64,000 nt of DNA from Gigantopelta aegis (GCF_016097555.1 NC_054708.1:25362987-25426986), one strand, 5' to 3'. Positions 12,180 to 26,832 are shown, numbered from the stretch's first letter. A program made the numbers and translations. The notes: generated by a model not told the origin, from the letters alone.

Positions 12180-14829
12180 AGGCATATGCACGCATGACGA
12201 AAGTAAGCAAACATTTGGTGATGGGCCTGACGGATTGAAATTAGATTAGGGGTTTGGGGGAAATTGAAAATTAGATGTCCTTAAATGAATTTTATTGCAT
12301 TCCATAAGCACAAAATTCATCATTACAAAAACTGACAAATGCAACAAAGCGGGGTGAGGGTGGATGGATCTGGCATAAAGCGTATATTTTACTATTTAGT
12401 AATACAATTTTGAGATTGGCGGCTAAGGATGTGCGGGGGTGGGGTGCGGTTGTACCTTACATAAAGAGTAGTTTCTACTTAGTGGGAATGTGGAATTTTG
12501 TACATCAAAAATTTAAAACCCACAAAAACAAACAAACAACAACAACAAAGAAAAAAACTGAAACCCAACCTATTTGTGTTTGTTTTGTGTTTGAAGGATT
12601 TTGCCGCACCCTAGAATTTGGTGGCCTGGGTCTGGGCCTAATCGGCCTGTTCGCTAATACGGTTCTGACCTCAGGCAAGAGCTTTACATCTGACCTATAT
12701 CGCACATTCTAACAATACATATTAAACTGCTTAAAAACCAAGACAAATATTAAGATTGACTTTATTATTAAAATGTAAGAACATTGAATTGAATTGGAAC
12801 AAATTATAGTTGAAACGCTTAATGCACAAAATGCACAAAATGCACAAAAATATGCTATAAAATTAAAATTGACTTACGTTTTTCTGTAAATGTTTCACTT
12901 CCAGAGAACATTAAGAGGATACAATGAAAATATATTTTCGGGAGATGCAAGTTCGGGTGTTTGCAACCTGCGAAAAACCAAAGTACATTAAGCAAGCATA
13001 TAAAATTACAAAATAAAATAGCGTGTAGAACCTAGGTTCATGAGAAAAATAAATGCATTTCAAATTTTCTTTCTGGTTAATTTTATTAAGACAAAATAGT
13101 AAATGTTTTGGGCCTCAAGTGGAAACACAGACTCATTTCCCTCCCCATGCTCACTATCCACCCCTCCCCACCCGACCCCTGCGGACCTGTACGCAGCCAG
13201 AATATGTTAGTTGTAATTAAATTAAATATCAAAATTCAAAACTTACCCATAACTGCCTGCCTTATCACAATCAAAACGTGCAACACATCACTAACCAGAC
13301 GTTCTGCGCACCTCCTTTTATTATGCGTTTAATTATCGATTGGCATATGCTGATGCTGAAAACAACAAATGGGGTTATACCGACAATGATTTGCCACTCC
13401 GGCCATATCAAATATTGTGGAATATGTAAGTGGATGGGAAGATAATGTAATTGTTTAAATTTCATTTGGTTACGATCCGTCGACGATCCGACACATTCAG
13501 CTTCAGTTGGCGGCGTGCTACAAACTGTTTGAAAACCCGGCGTTAATTATGCATAGCATAGTCCTGGGTACACACCTCCGAGAGTTAATGGTTAGTTGTT
13601 AGTGATTAGTTCAAAACGATATAGACAATAACAGTTTTTATAACACATATGTGTAAGAGATTACCTGTTGTTGATCAGTTTCATCTCCAACATATATTGA
13701 AGAACACTTCCGAGACTTGTGATGGCTGTTCCGATAGATACAATAGATATTTAACGACAACGCAGCACGAAAAAAATACATCGGGTATTGGGTATCCACT
13801 ATGGTACATGCAAAAAAGTAGCTGTTTCCAGGTCAAGACCCAAGTGTGCCTAGTAACCGTAAACGTATGACGTCGGTTTAGTACGCCATGTGTCTATGAC
13901 GTCATTAAATCATACACTTGAGCCTAGTGTTTGTCCTTTGGCAGAAGATCACAGTTACTTGTGAATCTTCATCTGAGATTTATGTGTAACGGGGTAGAAA
14001 TATATGACTATGTATGTATATATATTGTATTTTATTAGCTACTTATTTTAAAATATTTTATTAATTGGTTATTTCGTTTGGTTTTAGGATATTCGTCGTA
14101 GGAATACCCTATAAGACAACGCCCTAACCTTTCTTTCTCGTCAAACAAGAGTTTAGCCAATGAGGAAGGACTTTCCATTGGCACTGTCACTCGATCGATA
14201 TAAAGAGGGGAATACTGTTTTATGGGGCGCACTTATCTTTGTCACCGTCTCCCGGTCGATATCAAGAGTGGAATAATTTTTATGGGGCACAATTTTACGA
14301 AACCCCATCTACATGAATAAATAAATAATTAAATTTATAAATAAATATATTTTACCTTCCTTACTTACCCCACTGTTACCTTCCATTCTTCTTTTTCAAC
14401 CAACTCTTTTATTCACATATTATATTGATGATATTTAACTTAGAAACATTTATCACTTACCTGGATTAGATCCCACAACCTTCAGATAAACGTCACTTGT
14501 TCACCTATGTATCCAGTCGACCAATGAGTTTTGTTGAAAGACTATCAATGTTTTATCCTTATGAACTTCCTAAATCTTAAACCGGAAGTTGACGGAAGTT
14601 GACGAAATTATCCGAATAATTACGGACACAGTAATAAAATATTATCTTGATAGCCACTGATTGCCCTAATTGACACTGTCAGTTGAAAAAATCAGTATGA
14701 TCGTGATTTTCGTAAAACAATTTGTCATCATGAGTTACATTGCACGCATTTTTCACTGATTGCATGCATGTTGCTGAAATAAAGGTATAAAACACCGAAA
14801 TGCATTATTTGTCAATTGAGATCATTATT
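12180..14829. other. Non-coding stretch without recognised features
   Basis: AT-rich sequence with short open frames only. A three-fold AAAATGCAC repeat lies at about 12823-12850. Two copies of a short palindromic-looking block around TATAAAGAGGGGAATA and TATCAAGAGTGGAATA lie at about 14200-14280. I see no coding exon. Confidence 0.45.
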
Positions 14830-15710
14830 ATGCTGGAAGGTGAAAGTAGTTGTGAGAAAAGGAAATTAGAAACTTGCGAGGAAAGTAAAAGTAGTAAAAA
14901 AAAAAGAGAGGTGTATTGAAATATTTAAATTTGTATAGATTATTAAAAATTGTAGAAGACGAACAAAAAATAATAGAATTTTGTCAAAAATTTAACCTTT
15001 ACCTAAATCATCACAATGTAAAAACTGCATAGAAAAAATAAAATAAAATATTTACAGTCAAAAGAAAAGATCGTGAAAGAGTAACTTATAAATTTCAATG
15101 TAATAAAAGAGAATGCAGAAATAAAGGAAATCAAATATCAATCCGATCTAACACTTGGTTTGCTTCATCCAACGTGTCACTAAGGAAAAGTCTTCTGTTG
15201 GTATATTGTTTTGTATATAGACAGGACTATGGTAGTGCTATCTGAGAAACGTCCATCACATCTGGAGAAATCAGCGACACGCAAAGATCTGATGATACTC
15301 GTAAATGTGTAATACAAACATCAAGTCGAACTGTAGCAGATTACTACAATTATTGTAGAGAAGTTTGTTCTTTTATTGTTGAAAAAGAAGGAGTTAAACA
15401 AATCGGAGGAGAAGGGACTATCGTTGAAGTGGACAAATCCAAATTTGGCTAAAGTAAATTTCATTGTGGACGATTGCTGGACGGACACTGGGTGTTAGGG
15501 GGCATATGTCGGGAAACGCAACAAGTTTTTCTTGTGCCTGTAGAAAATAGAAATAAAAAAACTTTAATACCAATTATTGAGAGTTATGTTCTTCCCGGGA
15601 CCACAATCATAACAGACTGATGGAAAGCATACAACGGCCTAAAGGATAGTCTCAATAATTACATTCAAAAGACTGAATAATTCGGAGCATTTTGCAGGTA
15701 TGACTGTCTA

Positions 15711-15886
<176 letters not shown>

Positions 15887-15918
15887 CAAAGTGATTGAAA
15901 AGGTGACAGACTGAGAAG

Positions 15919-15920
<2 letters not shown>

Positions 15921-15988
<68 letters not shown>
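15921..15988. repeat. (AT)n microsatellite
   Basis: A run of about 33 AT units, also inside the Merlin pseudogene, so the two repeat arrays together separate the second catalytic D from the catalytic E. Confidence 0.97.
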
Positions 15989-15995
<7 letters not shown>

Positions 15996-16499
15996 CAAAC
16001 TGTAATATTTGATACAGTATTGTATTTGGTCACCAATGATGGTGTAAGCAATATTTAATATTAACAATAATATACTCATTGTATTAGCAAAGTGATTTCA
16101 TTAATACATTTTAATTTATAGATCCTGACAGCGGTGCATGCACCAATATCATCGAAAATACATGGTGGTGTGTGAAACGTAGATTCCAATCCAGTCACAC
16201 CACAAGGGGTAACTACGATCTGCACTTGTGCGAATACATGTACCGGACAATAAGAAATGAGGATGGAATTTATGAGGCATTTTTAAAGGATTGTGCTCAG
16301 CTGTATCACGTTTGAGGTAGGTCATGTTAATCACTACATTGGTTTATTAGATAATAGTATTTGTTGTTTATGTGTCGTGGCTACCAACAAGCAATATCGG
16401 AGCACTGATTTCATGGATACTTACCTGTGTAGATATTGACCTCACTATTTATTATGATGATGATCTTTATATATCTATTGCACAATCAATGTTTCACGT

Positions 16500-16504
16500 T
16501 TATA

Positions 16505-16597
<93 letters not shown>
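16500..16597. repeat. (TA)n microsatellite
   Basis: About 48 TA units with one early GT interruption. Confidence 0.97.
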
Positions 16598-16599
<2 letters not shown>

Positions 16600-16602
<3 letters not shown>

Positions 16603-18352
16603 CATATGCGCCTTAAATGTGACAGTGCCATAAGAAACTCCCACCATAAAATCATAATAATCTGTATTAATTATAGGTACAAATAAAATGATAAATGTAG
16701 TTGACACTATGGAAAAAAAGTAATGTTTGTAACTATTTAAAAGTTATTCAATGTATTTTAAATATATATTCTTAATTTACTAACTGTAAATACAATAGTA
16801 TAATTACTAGGGTAATTATATTGTATACAATAACGATAAATATATAGAGGGCTAATTGTTGGGCATTGAACCATTATATATTTTAGCTTATATTATGATG
16901 TTTGTTTCTAGGATGACTAGATATCAACCACAGTAGCTAGCAACCAGTTCGGTCCATAGCCCACAGCCAAGGTGTGTAACTAATCCATTTATAGGTGTTT
17001 GTGTGTGTTTAGTAATGTACATTTCTTACCAGCAACGCATTCATTTTTCGTGTATTGTTGGTTTCACAAGCGTGTTAGCCAGCGCTTGTCATTTTGTAAG
17101 CCGGTTCGATGAACCAGTAGCGTATTTATGATAAATTGCATCAGTGTGCCATGTTCATGGATGATGATGTTGATGTATATGTTTATTTTGATAGCATGTA
17201 ACAGTGTTTGTTAGGTAATATATAAATTAATATCCTTGACAATGTGTATTTTGTCAAGTTGTACGATTGGTGTATATTAGTATAACATTTGCATTGTACG
17301 ATGACACGTTGTTTTATCAATTATATTATATTATATTCTTTTTATATACTATTTTCAGGACCTTTTCTTGACAGTTGCCAAATAAATCGAATCCTACCCA
17401 GCATTGTTGTTGTCCTTCCTGATTAGAGGGATTTAACCCAAATGCTACATATGCATATCAGCCCATGATATCCTAAATGCCCACCTATGGTTTAAAAATA
17501 AAGAATGGTACAGGTATTTGCAGTCGCAAGGAAATTATAAAAAGGATCATAATTATAAAGAGGACGTATTTTAAATATGTTTAGTTAAATGTTTGTGTTA
17601 CTTGCATCATAATGTGTCCAAAATGCATTATTTTAGGTGCATTTTTGACAATGTTCACACCCATGCAAACCACACCCATGCGGGAGTTGGCGGATATCAC
17701 ACATATATTTATGGAAACCTTTCTCCACATTTGTCACAAAGAAAACTCGGTGTATGAATACCAAGCCTCGTCATTGTGCCCATGACAGGTGTGCGCTAAA
17801 AATGGCTTGCTCTGAATATGCACGTTAATCCCTATAACATAACATAGCTAAACCGTTTGAACTGCTGGTGACAAACCAACTGTCATTTAAAGATTTTTTA
17901 ATAATAACTTCTTGGTCATCATTAAGGTTAGGAATTTACTTCCCATTCCAAATAATTAGCCTTAAAACATGGATCTGTGCAAAACCAACAAGCGAACTCT
18001 TTGCGCACCCGGGTACACAAGGGAGCTAACTGTATACCGATGATTGATTTTTTTTTTTCCCATTTAATTACAGCGACAAAATATTGATTTTGTAAGCTAA
18101 GGTTTGTTTATTCTGGAACGATTCATAAACATTTCGCCTATAAACTCATTTAATCATACGCCAAAAAATATATTCCACATTATCCAAAAACATAAAATGT
18201 GACAACTTAACCATAAATATAACATTAAATATATTAATTTGTTTCAATATTTTTAAAACAAAATGATCCAAACGTGAAATGGCAACTTGGGGAATACGTA
18301 ATTCAACAGCATTTAGAAAAATATATATTTATGACGTCAAGCGTATTTAGAA
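16600..18352. other. Non-coding stretch without recognised features
   Basis: AT-rich with no coding exon seen. A segment at about 17640-17850 (ACACCCATGCGGGAGTTGG, GAATATGCACGTTAATCC) resembles part of the repeat at 49138-49390, so an old SINE-like remnant is possible. Confidence 0.4.
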
Positions 18353-18482
18353 ATCGTCTAGGTGCCAGAGAGGTTCTGCAAAATCTGGCTAATTCAGTCC
18401 AGTAGGCAAGGAATATATATATTCCTTGCCTACTGGACTGAATTAGCCAGATTTTGCAGAACCTCTCTGGCACCTAGACGAT
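18353..18482. repeat. Perfect 130-bp palindrome, no spacer
   Basis: Bases 18353-18417 and 18418-18482 are exact reverse complements. I checked all 65 pairs; the centre is GAATATATATATTC. It is directly followed by an (AT)n tract. No protein, tRNA or known terminal repeat is recognised in the arm, which includes GGTGCCAGAGAGGTTCTGC. Confidence 0.97.
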
Positions 18483-18489
18483 ATATATA

Positions 18490-18532
<43 letters not shown>
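18483..18532. repeat. (AT)n microsatellite beside the palindrome
   Basis: About 25 AT units with one C interruption, starting where the palindrome ends. Confidence 0.95.
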
Positions 18533-18535
<3 letters not shown>

Positions 18536-18542
18536 AAAGACA

Positions 18543-19630
18543 TTGTATGTTCAAACATTTGGTATAATAACAATATTGTTATAGATAAAAAGCCTGCTGT
18601 ATATAGAAATTACATCGAAAAAGGGATTTATTTATACTAGACTTACTTAATAACCAAGGACAGTTTATAGATTATGACACATTCAGCTTAAAGTATAGCA
18701 TAAAATCACATTTTCTAGAATTTGCTTCTTTATTAAAGGCTATACAAGTTTTTATACGCAAGAAACTACTTTAAATATCCAAACAGTTGGTGTTCCAAAG
18801 CATCTCATTTTACCAGTTAAAATAAAACCTTTTTAAAAAAAAAAATCTGTAACTAGGGAAATCTATAAACTACTCAACAACACGAACATACTTCGCAGAT
18901 TAAAGACTCTGCTGAAGGATTTGCTTTTTCCCCTTCAGAGTGGGCAAAGTATTATAGCCTGCCATTTAAGATGTTTAAAGACCCAACACTGTTGTGGTTC
19001 CAATATCAAATCCTACATAGAATTACAGCAACGAATATTTTCTTATATAAAATAAAATATGTTGATTCAAATCTCTGTAATGTCTTGCGCCAAAGTCGTC
19101 GCAACTTTGGAATTTTATAGAACAATGGCTGCAACAAACAGGTAAAGACTTCCAGTTTAACAAAACTATGATTTTATTTGGTGGTATAAATAAGGAAAAC
19201 AATTTCGTAAATTGGTTAATTATCGTTGTAAAGTATTATATATACAAAACAAAATTACAGAAAAATACTCAATAAAACTGGATTCAAACATTATATCAAA
19301 TATAAGCTATTATTAGAAAAATATATGTATTACAAAAATTGTTTATATAAAGAATTCGACGAAAACTTGGAATGTTGGTTAAGATTTTTGGAAAATATTT
19401 AAACGACCAGCCTAATTTTTTGTTTATATAAAAAAGACCATGTTTGTTTGTTTTACAATGTTGCTGGTTTGGACGAAATACTTATTTCAGCTTTCTTCCT
19501 TCCCTTTCTCTCCTTGCTCCATGGCATAGTATGTGTATAATTGCTAGGTACGGTAATGATTCGGGGCCCCAACCCTGACAGTACCTATTGTTTTTCTTGG
19601 GTAATAAAAAAAAAAAAAAAAAAAAAAAAA
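18543..19630 (+). pseudogene. LINE ORF2 C-terminal fragment and 3' end
   Basis: Conceptual plus-strand translation, with stops and frameshifts, gives pieces typical of the C-terminal part of L1-like LINE ORF2: IWYNNNIVIDKKPAVYRNY (about 18560), FIDYDTFSLKYSIKSHFLEF (about 18670), VGVPKHLILPVKIKPF (about 18790), PTLLWFQYQILHRI-like sequence (about 18985), and FNKTMILFGGINKENNFVNW (about 19160). The 3' end runs to a poly-A tract at 19608-19630. The reverse transcriptase itself is missing, which fits the usual 5' truncation. The LINE clade is inferred. Confidence 0.75.
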
Positions 19631-19675
19631 TGTATTTGTTTTATTCTTGTGGCTTTTTTATTTTTTATTATTTTT

Positions 19676-19678
19676 ATT

Positions 19679-19718
<40 letters not shown>
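19676..19718. repeat. (TTA)n microsatellite
   Basis: About 14 TTA units following TTTA repeats, just downstream of the LINE poly-A tail. Confidence 0.93.
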
Positions 19719-19721
<3 letters not shown>

Positions 19722-20021
19722 TTTATTTTATTTTATTTATTATAATTTTTTTATTTTTTTTTGGCGGGGGGAGGGGGGGGGGTTCTTTTATGGTTTAATG
19801 CCCACACCGCTGTCGTTTCTTTAGAAAAAAAAAGAAATTATCATGCAATTATAATTGGAACCGATTAGATTACAGAAAGTGCATTGTTGTGTTGGACATC
19901 GATTATTAGAATTGGTTTGGTTTGATTTGACTGAAAGATAAGAACAATCGATCATGGTCTAAGCATAAAATCCCTCCTTTTCTTTTTCTTTCTTTTTGTT
20001 TTACCAAATTATTCTATTTAG

Positions 20022-20560
20022 GAGTTTCACTCGCCATGACTTGCGTGAACGCTTACAGTGGTTCACTTGCCTTGATTTGCGCGTGAACGCTTGCAATGGT
20101 TCACACGTCTTGATTTGCGTGAACGTTTGCAATGGTTACTCGCCTTGATTTGCGTTAACGCTTGCAGTGGTTTACTCGCCTTGATTTGCGTGAACGATCG
20201 CAAGTGTTCACTTACTTTGATGTGGTGAACGCTTGCAATGGCTCACTCGCCTTTGATTTGCGTGAACGCTTGCAATGGTTACTCGCCTTGATTTGCGTTA
20301 ACGCTTGCGGTGGTTTACTCGCCTTGATTTGCGTGAACGATCGCAAGTGTTCACTTACTTTGATGTGGTGAACGCTTGCAATGGCTCACTCGCCTTTGAT
20401 TTGCGTGAACGCTTGCAATTGTTCACTTGTCTTGATGTGCGTGAACGCTTGTAATTGTTCACTTGTCTTGATGTGCGTGAACGCTTGCAATGGTTCATTC
20501 ACCTTGATTTGCGTGCACGCTTCTAATTATTCACTTGCCTTAATTTGCGTGATTGATTTT
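20022..20560 (+). repeat. About 36-bp minisatellite with higher-order period
   Basis: At least 14 tandem units of a TCGCCTTGATTTGCGTGAAC plus GCTTGCAATGG type repeat. A four-unit block (from 20129) recurs at 20272, a higher-order period of about 143 bp. Variants GATCGCAAGTG and TGATGTGGTGAAC mark positions within the block. Open frames through it are by-products of the repeat. Confidence 0.95.
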
Positions 20561-20968
20561 CGGTTGAGCTTAAAACAGTTTTACAGGCATGCCCCACCCA
20601 CATCCCTCATCCCCAGATACTGTCTCTGGCAAGGTTTTGAACCGTGTTGCATTTTTATTTAGCTTTCCAAGTTGTGATTGTTTTGTCATTCAATGTACCA
20701 CGGTGCTTTGTCATCATGACGATTAACGAACTGTTAAATAATGCATAGGTACATAATGAACATGTAGAGTATGATTCATTCGATTCAGCAATCTACATCT
20801 CACCATGAGAATACAGCCCTAATGTAGGTAAATGTCAAATAGCAAATATTCACATTAGTATCTGTTGAATACATCGGCAATACATATATAAGGCTGACTG
20901 TGAATAGGACACCAGCGGAAAGAAACAACACTCCAACAAAAGCTTTTGTATCAGTGCAAACCGGACAC

Positions 20969-21689
<721 letters not shown>

Positions 21690-21758
<69 letters not shown>
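21690..21758. repeat. (AT)n(AC)n compound microsatellite
   Basis: AT units followed by about 23 AC units; the mirror image of the array at 20973-21066. Confidence 0.97.
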
Positions 21759-21762
<4 letters not shown>

Positions 21763-22451
21763 GATCTATGGGATACCTATTAACAAATTACTTTTTTATT
21801 ATAAATATGGCTTGGATAGCTACCCATATTTAATGTCTTCCGGCACGACCGTGCGCATTAACCGTCACGAATCAGTTAACTCGTATTAGTTATAACACGG
21901 CAAACTGTGTACAAAAACATAACAATTCAACATCAAAAAAACGGAATGATGTCCCATGAAGATACTTAGTAGATACAATATTAATTTTGTATTGGTCCCT
22001 TGTAACATCGCTCGTCTAAAGGGTGAAATGTGTACCTTTCAAGCCCGTACATCTGATCTATTCGACGTGAGATCGCGGTAGCGGATGGGAGAATAGTATT
22101 TAAAGTACTAATCAAAATTATACCCAGGTGGTTTTCCAGTCTTATATATTAGTTATGAAAATCCCTAGAATAAAAACCATAAACATGTGGCAGTATTATC
22201 ATGGCCTGCTACGGTATTCAAACAACCGGCACGAAAAATGACAATACATGACCTGTTATATCTAGAAATATGAGATGTATTTACAATTTTACTGCAAAAT
22301 ATGACAATATGACAACAGTTCTTGTAGAATATATACAGACATAATTCAAAATACCTATATACACATTTTAAAAATGAAGACCCATGGTGACAGGATATTC
22401 AAATAAAGCAGAGAGATTCTTGTAAGTCAGTACTTTAAAACGTACCAAATG

Positions 22452-23654
22452 GTATTTGTGACGGTACATGCTCTTAATTTCTTTTCGCCTGTGGCGATAT
22501 TAATTGTTTTAGAAGGCCGTGTGCAGTTCCAAATGCACTTAGCCCAGGTGGGCAACTTGTTACGTGATACTTTTGCGCGACGGTCGTCTAATACACACCC
22601 AGCGCAGGTGTGGAGGCCATGTGGCTAGTAGTTACGTAATATCTCCGGTAATGCTGTTTATGGCCAGGGGATTGCTCGCGGTTTGGCGACAGCCAGTCTG
22701 ACGATCAGAGAAAAATATGCTGGCATGGTGGCTGTGGAAAATCCACATGATACGTGAGGTACCGCCTTGTACCCACAGGCGATATTCGCTGTCTCTGAGA
22801 GTTTTGAATAAATAGCTAGGATTTTAGATATATCGAGAGAACCAAAAAGGAAGGCTGCCCGGGAACGTTAGTCCGTTTGGACTTTGGTAAATATATTATT
22901 TCTGCTCTGTTGTATAACCTTGATGTCATTGATGTGACTTTAAATATTTTAATACTGTATTATACCAATATTCTTTAGACAGTGTCTTCGGTCATCTAAC
23001 GAAGTAAATCGTAGACTTATCGTTCTAACATTATACGAGTATTTGGTAATATAAAGCTTAGCCAGTCATCCTAGAGACCTAGGTAAACTTTAGGTTATTG
23101 TCTTTATTGTGATAGGTACCAGTATTAATCCTGTGTTACAAGGTTACTGAATGAGTAGTTAGGGTTAATTAAAAATTAACCAGTTAGGAATAGTGTTGTA
23201 ATTCCTTTATTAATTAAGATCCCCTGGAAGCGTTTCTCCGTTATCGCAAGTGTGTGTGTTAGCGTTTCTCAATTATCACACCTGTGGGTGTTGTGTCACG
23301 GTGAAGTGATTAGCATATTGTGTAAACTAGGCACCTAGAGATTAACTAATTAAGTGATCACTTCTGGGTTGTTATTATTGTTGTTATTAATTAACTACTG
23401 CGGCAGTACATTTGTCAACGTAGGTTAATACAGATTCCAAAGTGTATTGTGTTTTTGTTGTGTTTTCTAGTGAACTAAACGTGCTATAATCATATATACT
23501 TGTATAAGATCGTATCTCTGATCGTACCTAGACGAGCCACAGCGGATATAACTGCCTGTTACAGAGAGATCTAATAGATATACAGTTAGGAGAGATATTT
23601 GGACAATCGTGTTTCATTCAGTTACGGGTATTATAGAATCCCCGTGACAGTATT
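22452..23654 (+). mobile_element. Solo LTR 2 with 5-bp target duplication
   Basis: The LTR spans 22457-23649, starts TGTGACGG and ends CCCGTGACA. GTATT lies immediately before (22452-22456) and after (23650-23654). It is homologous to solo LTR 1 along its length, with a small deletion near 22860 and no AT expansion. No internal domain is adjacent. Confidence 0.92.
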
Positions 23655-23779
23655 GAAGATGTTTGTCTATGGTTTACTGTATTTACATGTAATTTCAGAA
23701 ATGAATTTTGACCTTTTATGGAGGGTGTTTATGCTGTTACAATTAAACAGTTCTTTGCATTTAAGTGTGCTAGGTTTTT

Positions 23780-24530
23780 TTAAAAATAATAATATGGCTT
23801 TATAAACCTTTTGCGTGTATTAATAAAATAAGTACATGTAAATAAGTAGTGATATTCATCACCAATATCATTTTCTTCGCACAATGCACATAATCTATTT
23901 TCGACTTGGATGCTATTCCACGGTCCTATTTCTATGAGTAAATAATGATTACATGTTCTGAATTTCAGAAGGTTGGTCCACAATGTTTCGGGTACTTTAA
24001 TAAAGTATTTTTCCAAATATAAAGTTTGTTTAAAAATAAAATATGTTTGGCCTTTGAATGTAGATTCGATGTTGTTATGCCATGTATGTAGGTACTGGTC
24101 TAATGGCCTTCGTGTAACATACACAGTTTGTATTTTTATGGATGGTAAATTTTTCGACATATAAATATCGGACATGCCTATGTTGTTTAACAGGCGTAGT
24201 ATGTTATCTAGCCAGTTATAGCTGTGTCCGTTTGCAGTAGAGTCTTTTATCATACATTTAAGAAGTAAATTAGAGATTTATGTAGATTTACCTTTAGCTA
24301 TACGTGCCCAGAATCCTATAATTCTTTGATCTATAATTAGCTTTAGTGGCGTTCTACCAAGTTCCCCATATAACATAAAAATAGGTGTACCTTTTTTACC
24401 GGCAACAATCGTGTGAGAAAATTTATATGAATATTTTTATTGTGTCCACATTTTCGTATCCCCAGATTTCACAGCCATACAAAAGTATTGGGAGGACCAT
24501 TGAGTCAAATAGTTTAAGCTTGCAATCAAC
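23780..24530 (-). pseudogene. LINE ORF2 C-terminal part, 3' of the interruption
   Basis: Minus-strand translation gives, in order, LFDSMVLPILLYGCEIWGYE (about 24515-24455), GELGRTPLKLIIDQRIIGFW (about 24370-24310, after a frameshift) and the open frame 24253-23780. That frame carries NLLKFRTCNHYLLIE and a terminal C-x2-C-x7-H-x5-C knuckle (RLCALCEENDIGDEYHYLF). This order is typical of the region after the reverse transcriptase in LINE ORF2. It joins logically to the RT fragment at 26833-27415 across a 2.3-kb insertion. Confidence 0.8.
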
Positions 24531-25292
24531 AGACCTCTTTCGCATTCCCATTGCACATGCGCGCAAAGACTATAGTCCCTTGCCGAATTCAACTGTATCG
24601 AAGCTATTTACAACTTGGGAGGCATGATAGACAGTTGTCATGAGCGACGTGAGTAGATTCGTAGGAGATGGGACTCTCTGGCGACTAATGTACATATTTG
24701 GCATCAGATGGTATAATGGAAGCAAAAACCAGTCCACTAAAGTTTACATTGGAATGGTTTAAGACCAAAAGCAGTTAAAAATTAACTTAGACGAAGTCTC
24801 TAGAGCGTCTGTCAAGGGTTTTAACAAAACAAAATTAAAATATTTATACAATAAAATGAACTTAATTGGAATGTATTCGCTACTTTTAACAATTAGAATT
24901 ATAATTATATTCATGCTGATTTCTAGTTATGTTTAATTCTCCACATGTATCAGTATTTAAAATTTAATAAAAATATGCCTCCCCTTCCGCCTAAAAACCC
25001 AACAAAATCCGTACCTCACATAGACCTTTATCACAGCTATATTTTCACCTTATCGTTTCATTAAAAAAGACAGTCATATAATTTTCTTTCTTTCTTTTTT
25101 TCTTTCTTTTATTTACTCTTCATTATAATTTAAATCGAACACATCCAAATTCATTTGAAATATCTGGTATTTACGAAGTTTTAAATTTATTTATTTATTT
25201 ATTTACGGTATTTATTTATTTTAGTTTTACTTTTTTGTTTTTCTTGACTTTATTTCACTATCATTTATTTGAGACACATACAACTTCAAGTC

Positions 25293-25745
25293 TGCCGAGC
25301 ATAATACATTATGTTTATTCCTAATCTATGATATTGACGATATCGAAATACACGAGGGTAATAATCTCTTTATCATATAATCTCAAACTTAATACAACGT
25401 ATTTTTGTAAACTCTATATATACCAGTTAACCATCGAACGATATATTCAAATGACGTATGGATATGTGATGCGGTGTAGTTTTGAATGGGAACGACGTCG
25501 GATATCCTTAAATCAAAATAAACTAGCGCATGACGTTTTTTTTTTCGTTTTTTTCTGAACGCTGGACAACTTTCAAAGTAAAGTTGCTATTGACGTGTTT
25601 TTGTTTGACGACTGTTGATGCATACGTCAATTCTAGAGTGTCACCATAGTACTTTTGCTTAAATGTCAATACACGTAGCGCCGATACTTTGATTAATTTA
25701 CAGTTATCAAATTCTGAAAGTATGTGATCTTAAAAATATTTATTT
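25293..25745 (+). repeat. Dispersed repeat E, copy 2
   Basis: Homologous to the reverse complement of 21130-21590; see that entry for shared blocks. It starts near CTGCCGAGCATAATAC. Confidence 0.8.
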
Positions 25746-26165
25746 ATTTATTTATTTATTTATTTGATTGGCCTAAGGCTTCTTTTTCTTTCACCATTTT
25801 AATTATTTCGGTTTAAATTCAGGCTTGTCCGTCGTCCGAGGCATACTATTTCATATGTTTGCTTCCAACATTCAAAGTACCTTTTGACTGTGCATAATAA
25901 ACCCTCTTGAGTTTATAATAAAGGGACCATCCTGAGTCTGTAGCCATATTATCAAGTTGTCGGCTATCTTAACCTCTTATAAATAAACCTTACGTGTTTC
26001 TTAGGTTACATGTTCTTGCTTCAAATGTAAATATTTGTATATACAATACAATTACATTTCTTGCCAATCTCAGTCAGGTCGATAGCAACAGAGAGGCCGG
26101 GGTGGAGGACTGTACTCCCACTTTTAACTACTTTATATAAATCCGGTTTAAAATATGGCTTGTGC

Positions 26166-26210
26166 CCCCCCCCCCCACACACACACACACACACACATAC
26201 ACACACATAC
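26166..26210. repeat. Poly-C plus (AC)n tract
   Basis: Ten C residues followed by about 17 CA units with two TA interruptions. Confidence 0.9.
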
Positions 26211-26832
26211 TAGACGGTGTCCCTCCACTACATATCGTGTCCCCCCCCCCCCCCTCGCCCTAATATCGTTCCTACAGGCCTGATTCTAATGTTTTATAGT
26301 AGCTCAAATTCCATACATATCATTTATTTTTTCTTCCAAATACTGAACAAAATTTTAAATAATTGGCTAAAAAGAAATCCCGACAAAAATCCAGAATGTA
26401 GTTATCCGTATGATGCTTTATAAATATTTAAATCACGTTAAATACGATAAATATCTGCATACATACATACACGCGCGCACACGCACGCACATTATTATTT
26501 TAGCCCATATCCGATATTTATTGTGTACGAATCGGAACCGACGGTTTCTCAAGCCTTAAAAGCAATTTTTTTTTTTTTTATTTCGTGATAAGCAATAAAG
26601 CACAAATATCTTCAATAAATATTTATTGGATGTTTACAGAAGTTTTGGGTTCCTATTAATGGAGCTAATTCACATTATTATTGTGTGGCCTCCTATTGTC
26701 AATCCCCCCCCCCCCCCCCCCCCCCAATTTGTAAACAAGGCTATTTTTACGAGATCTCGCGTGAGTTCACGATTAGCGTCCACGAGTTTGCCCCGCTACG
26801 CGCACATGCACAGTAGAATGCAAAAGAGGTCT

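Larger units (their letters stand above)
24531..26832. mobile_element. 2.3-kb inverted-repeat element inserted in the LINE
   Basis: The outer ends are inverted repeats of about 37 bp starting AGACCTCTTT: left 24531-24567, right about 26796-26832. Each carries GCATTC and a GCACATGCGCG-like block. The LINE protein reads up to NNLPI on one side and resumes with CKLKLFDSMVLP on the other, so the DNA between is an insertion. It contains repeat E copy 2, TTTA runs and poly-C tracts, but no recognised transposase. Confidence 0.7.

Noticed and set aside
20022..20560. Evenly spaced repeats resembling a CRISPR array
   Set aside because: Units are contiguous with no unique spacers, and the genome is eukaryotic; it is a minisatellite.
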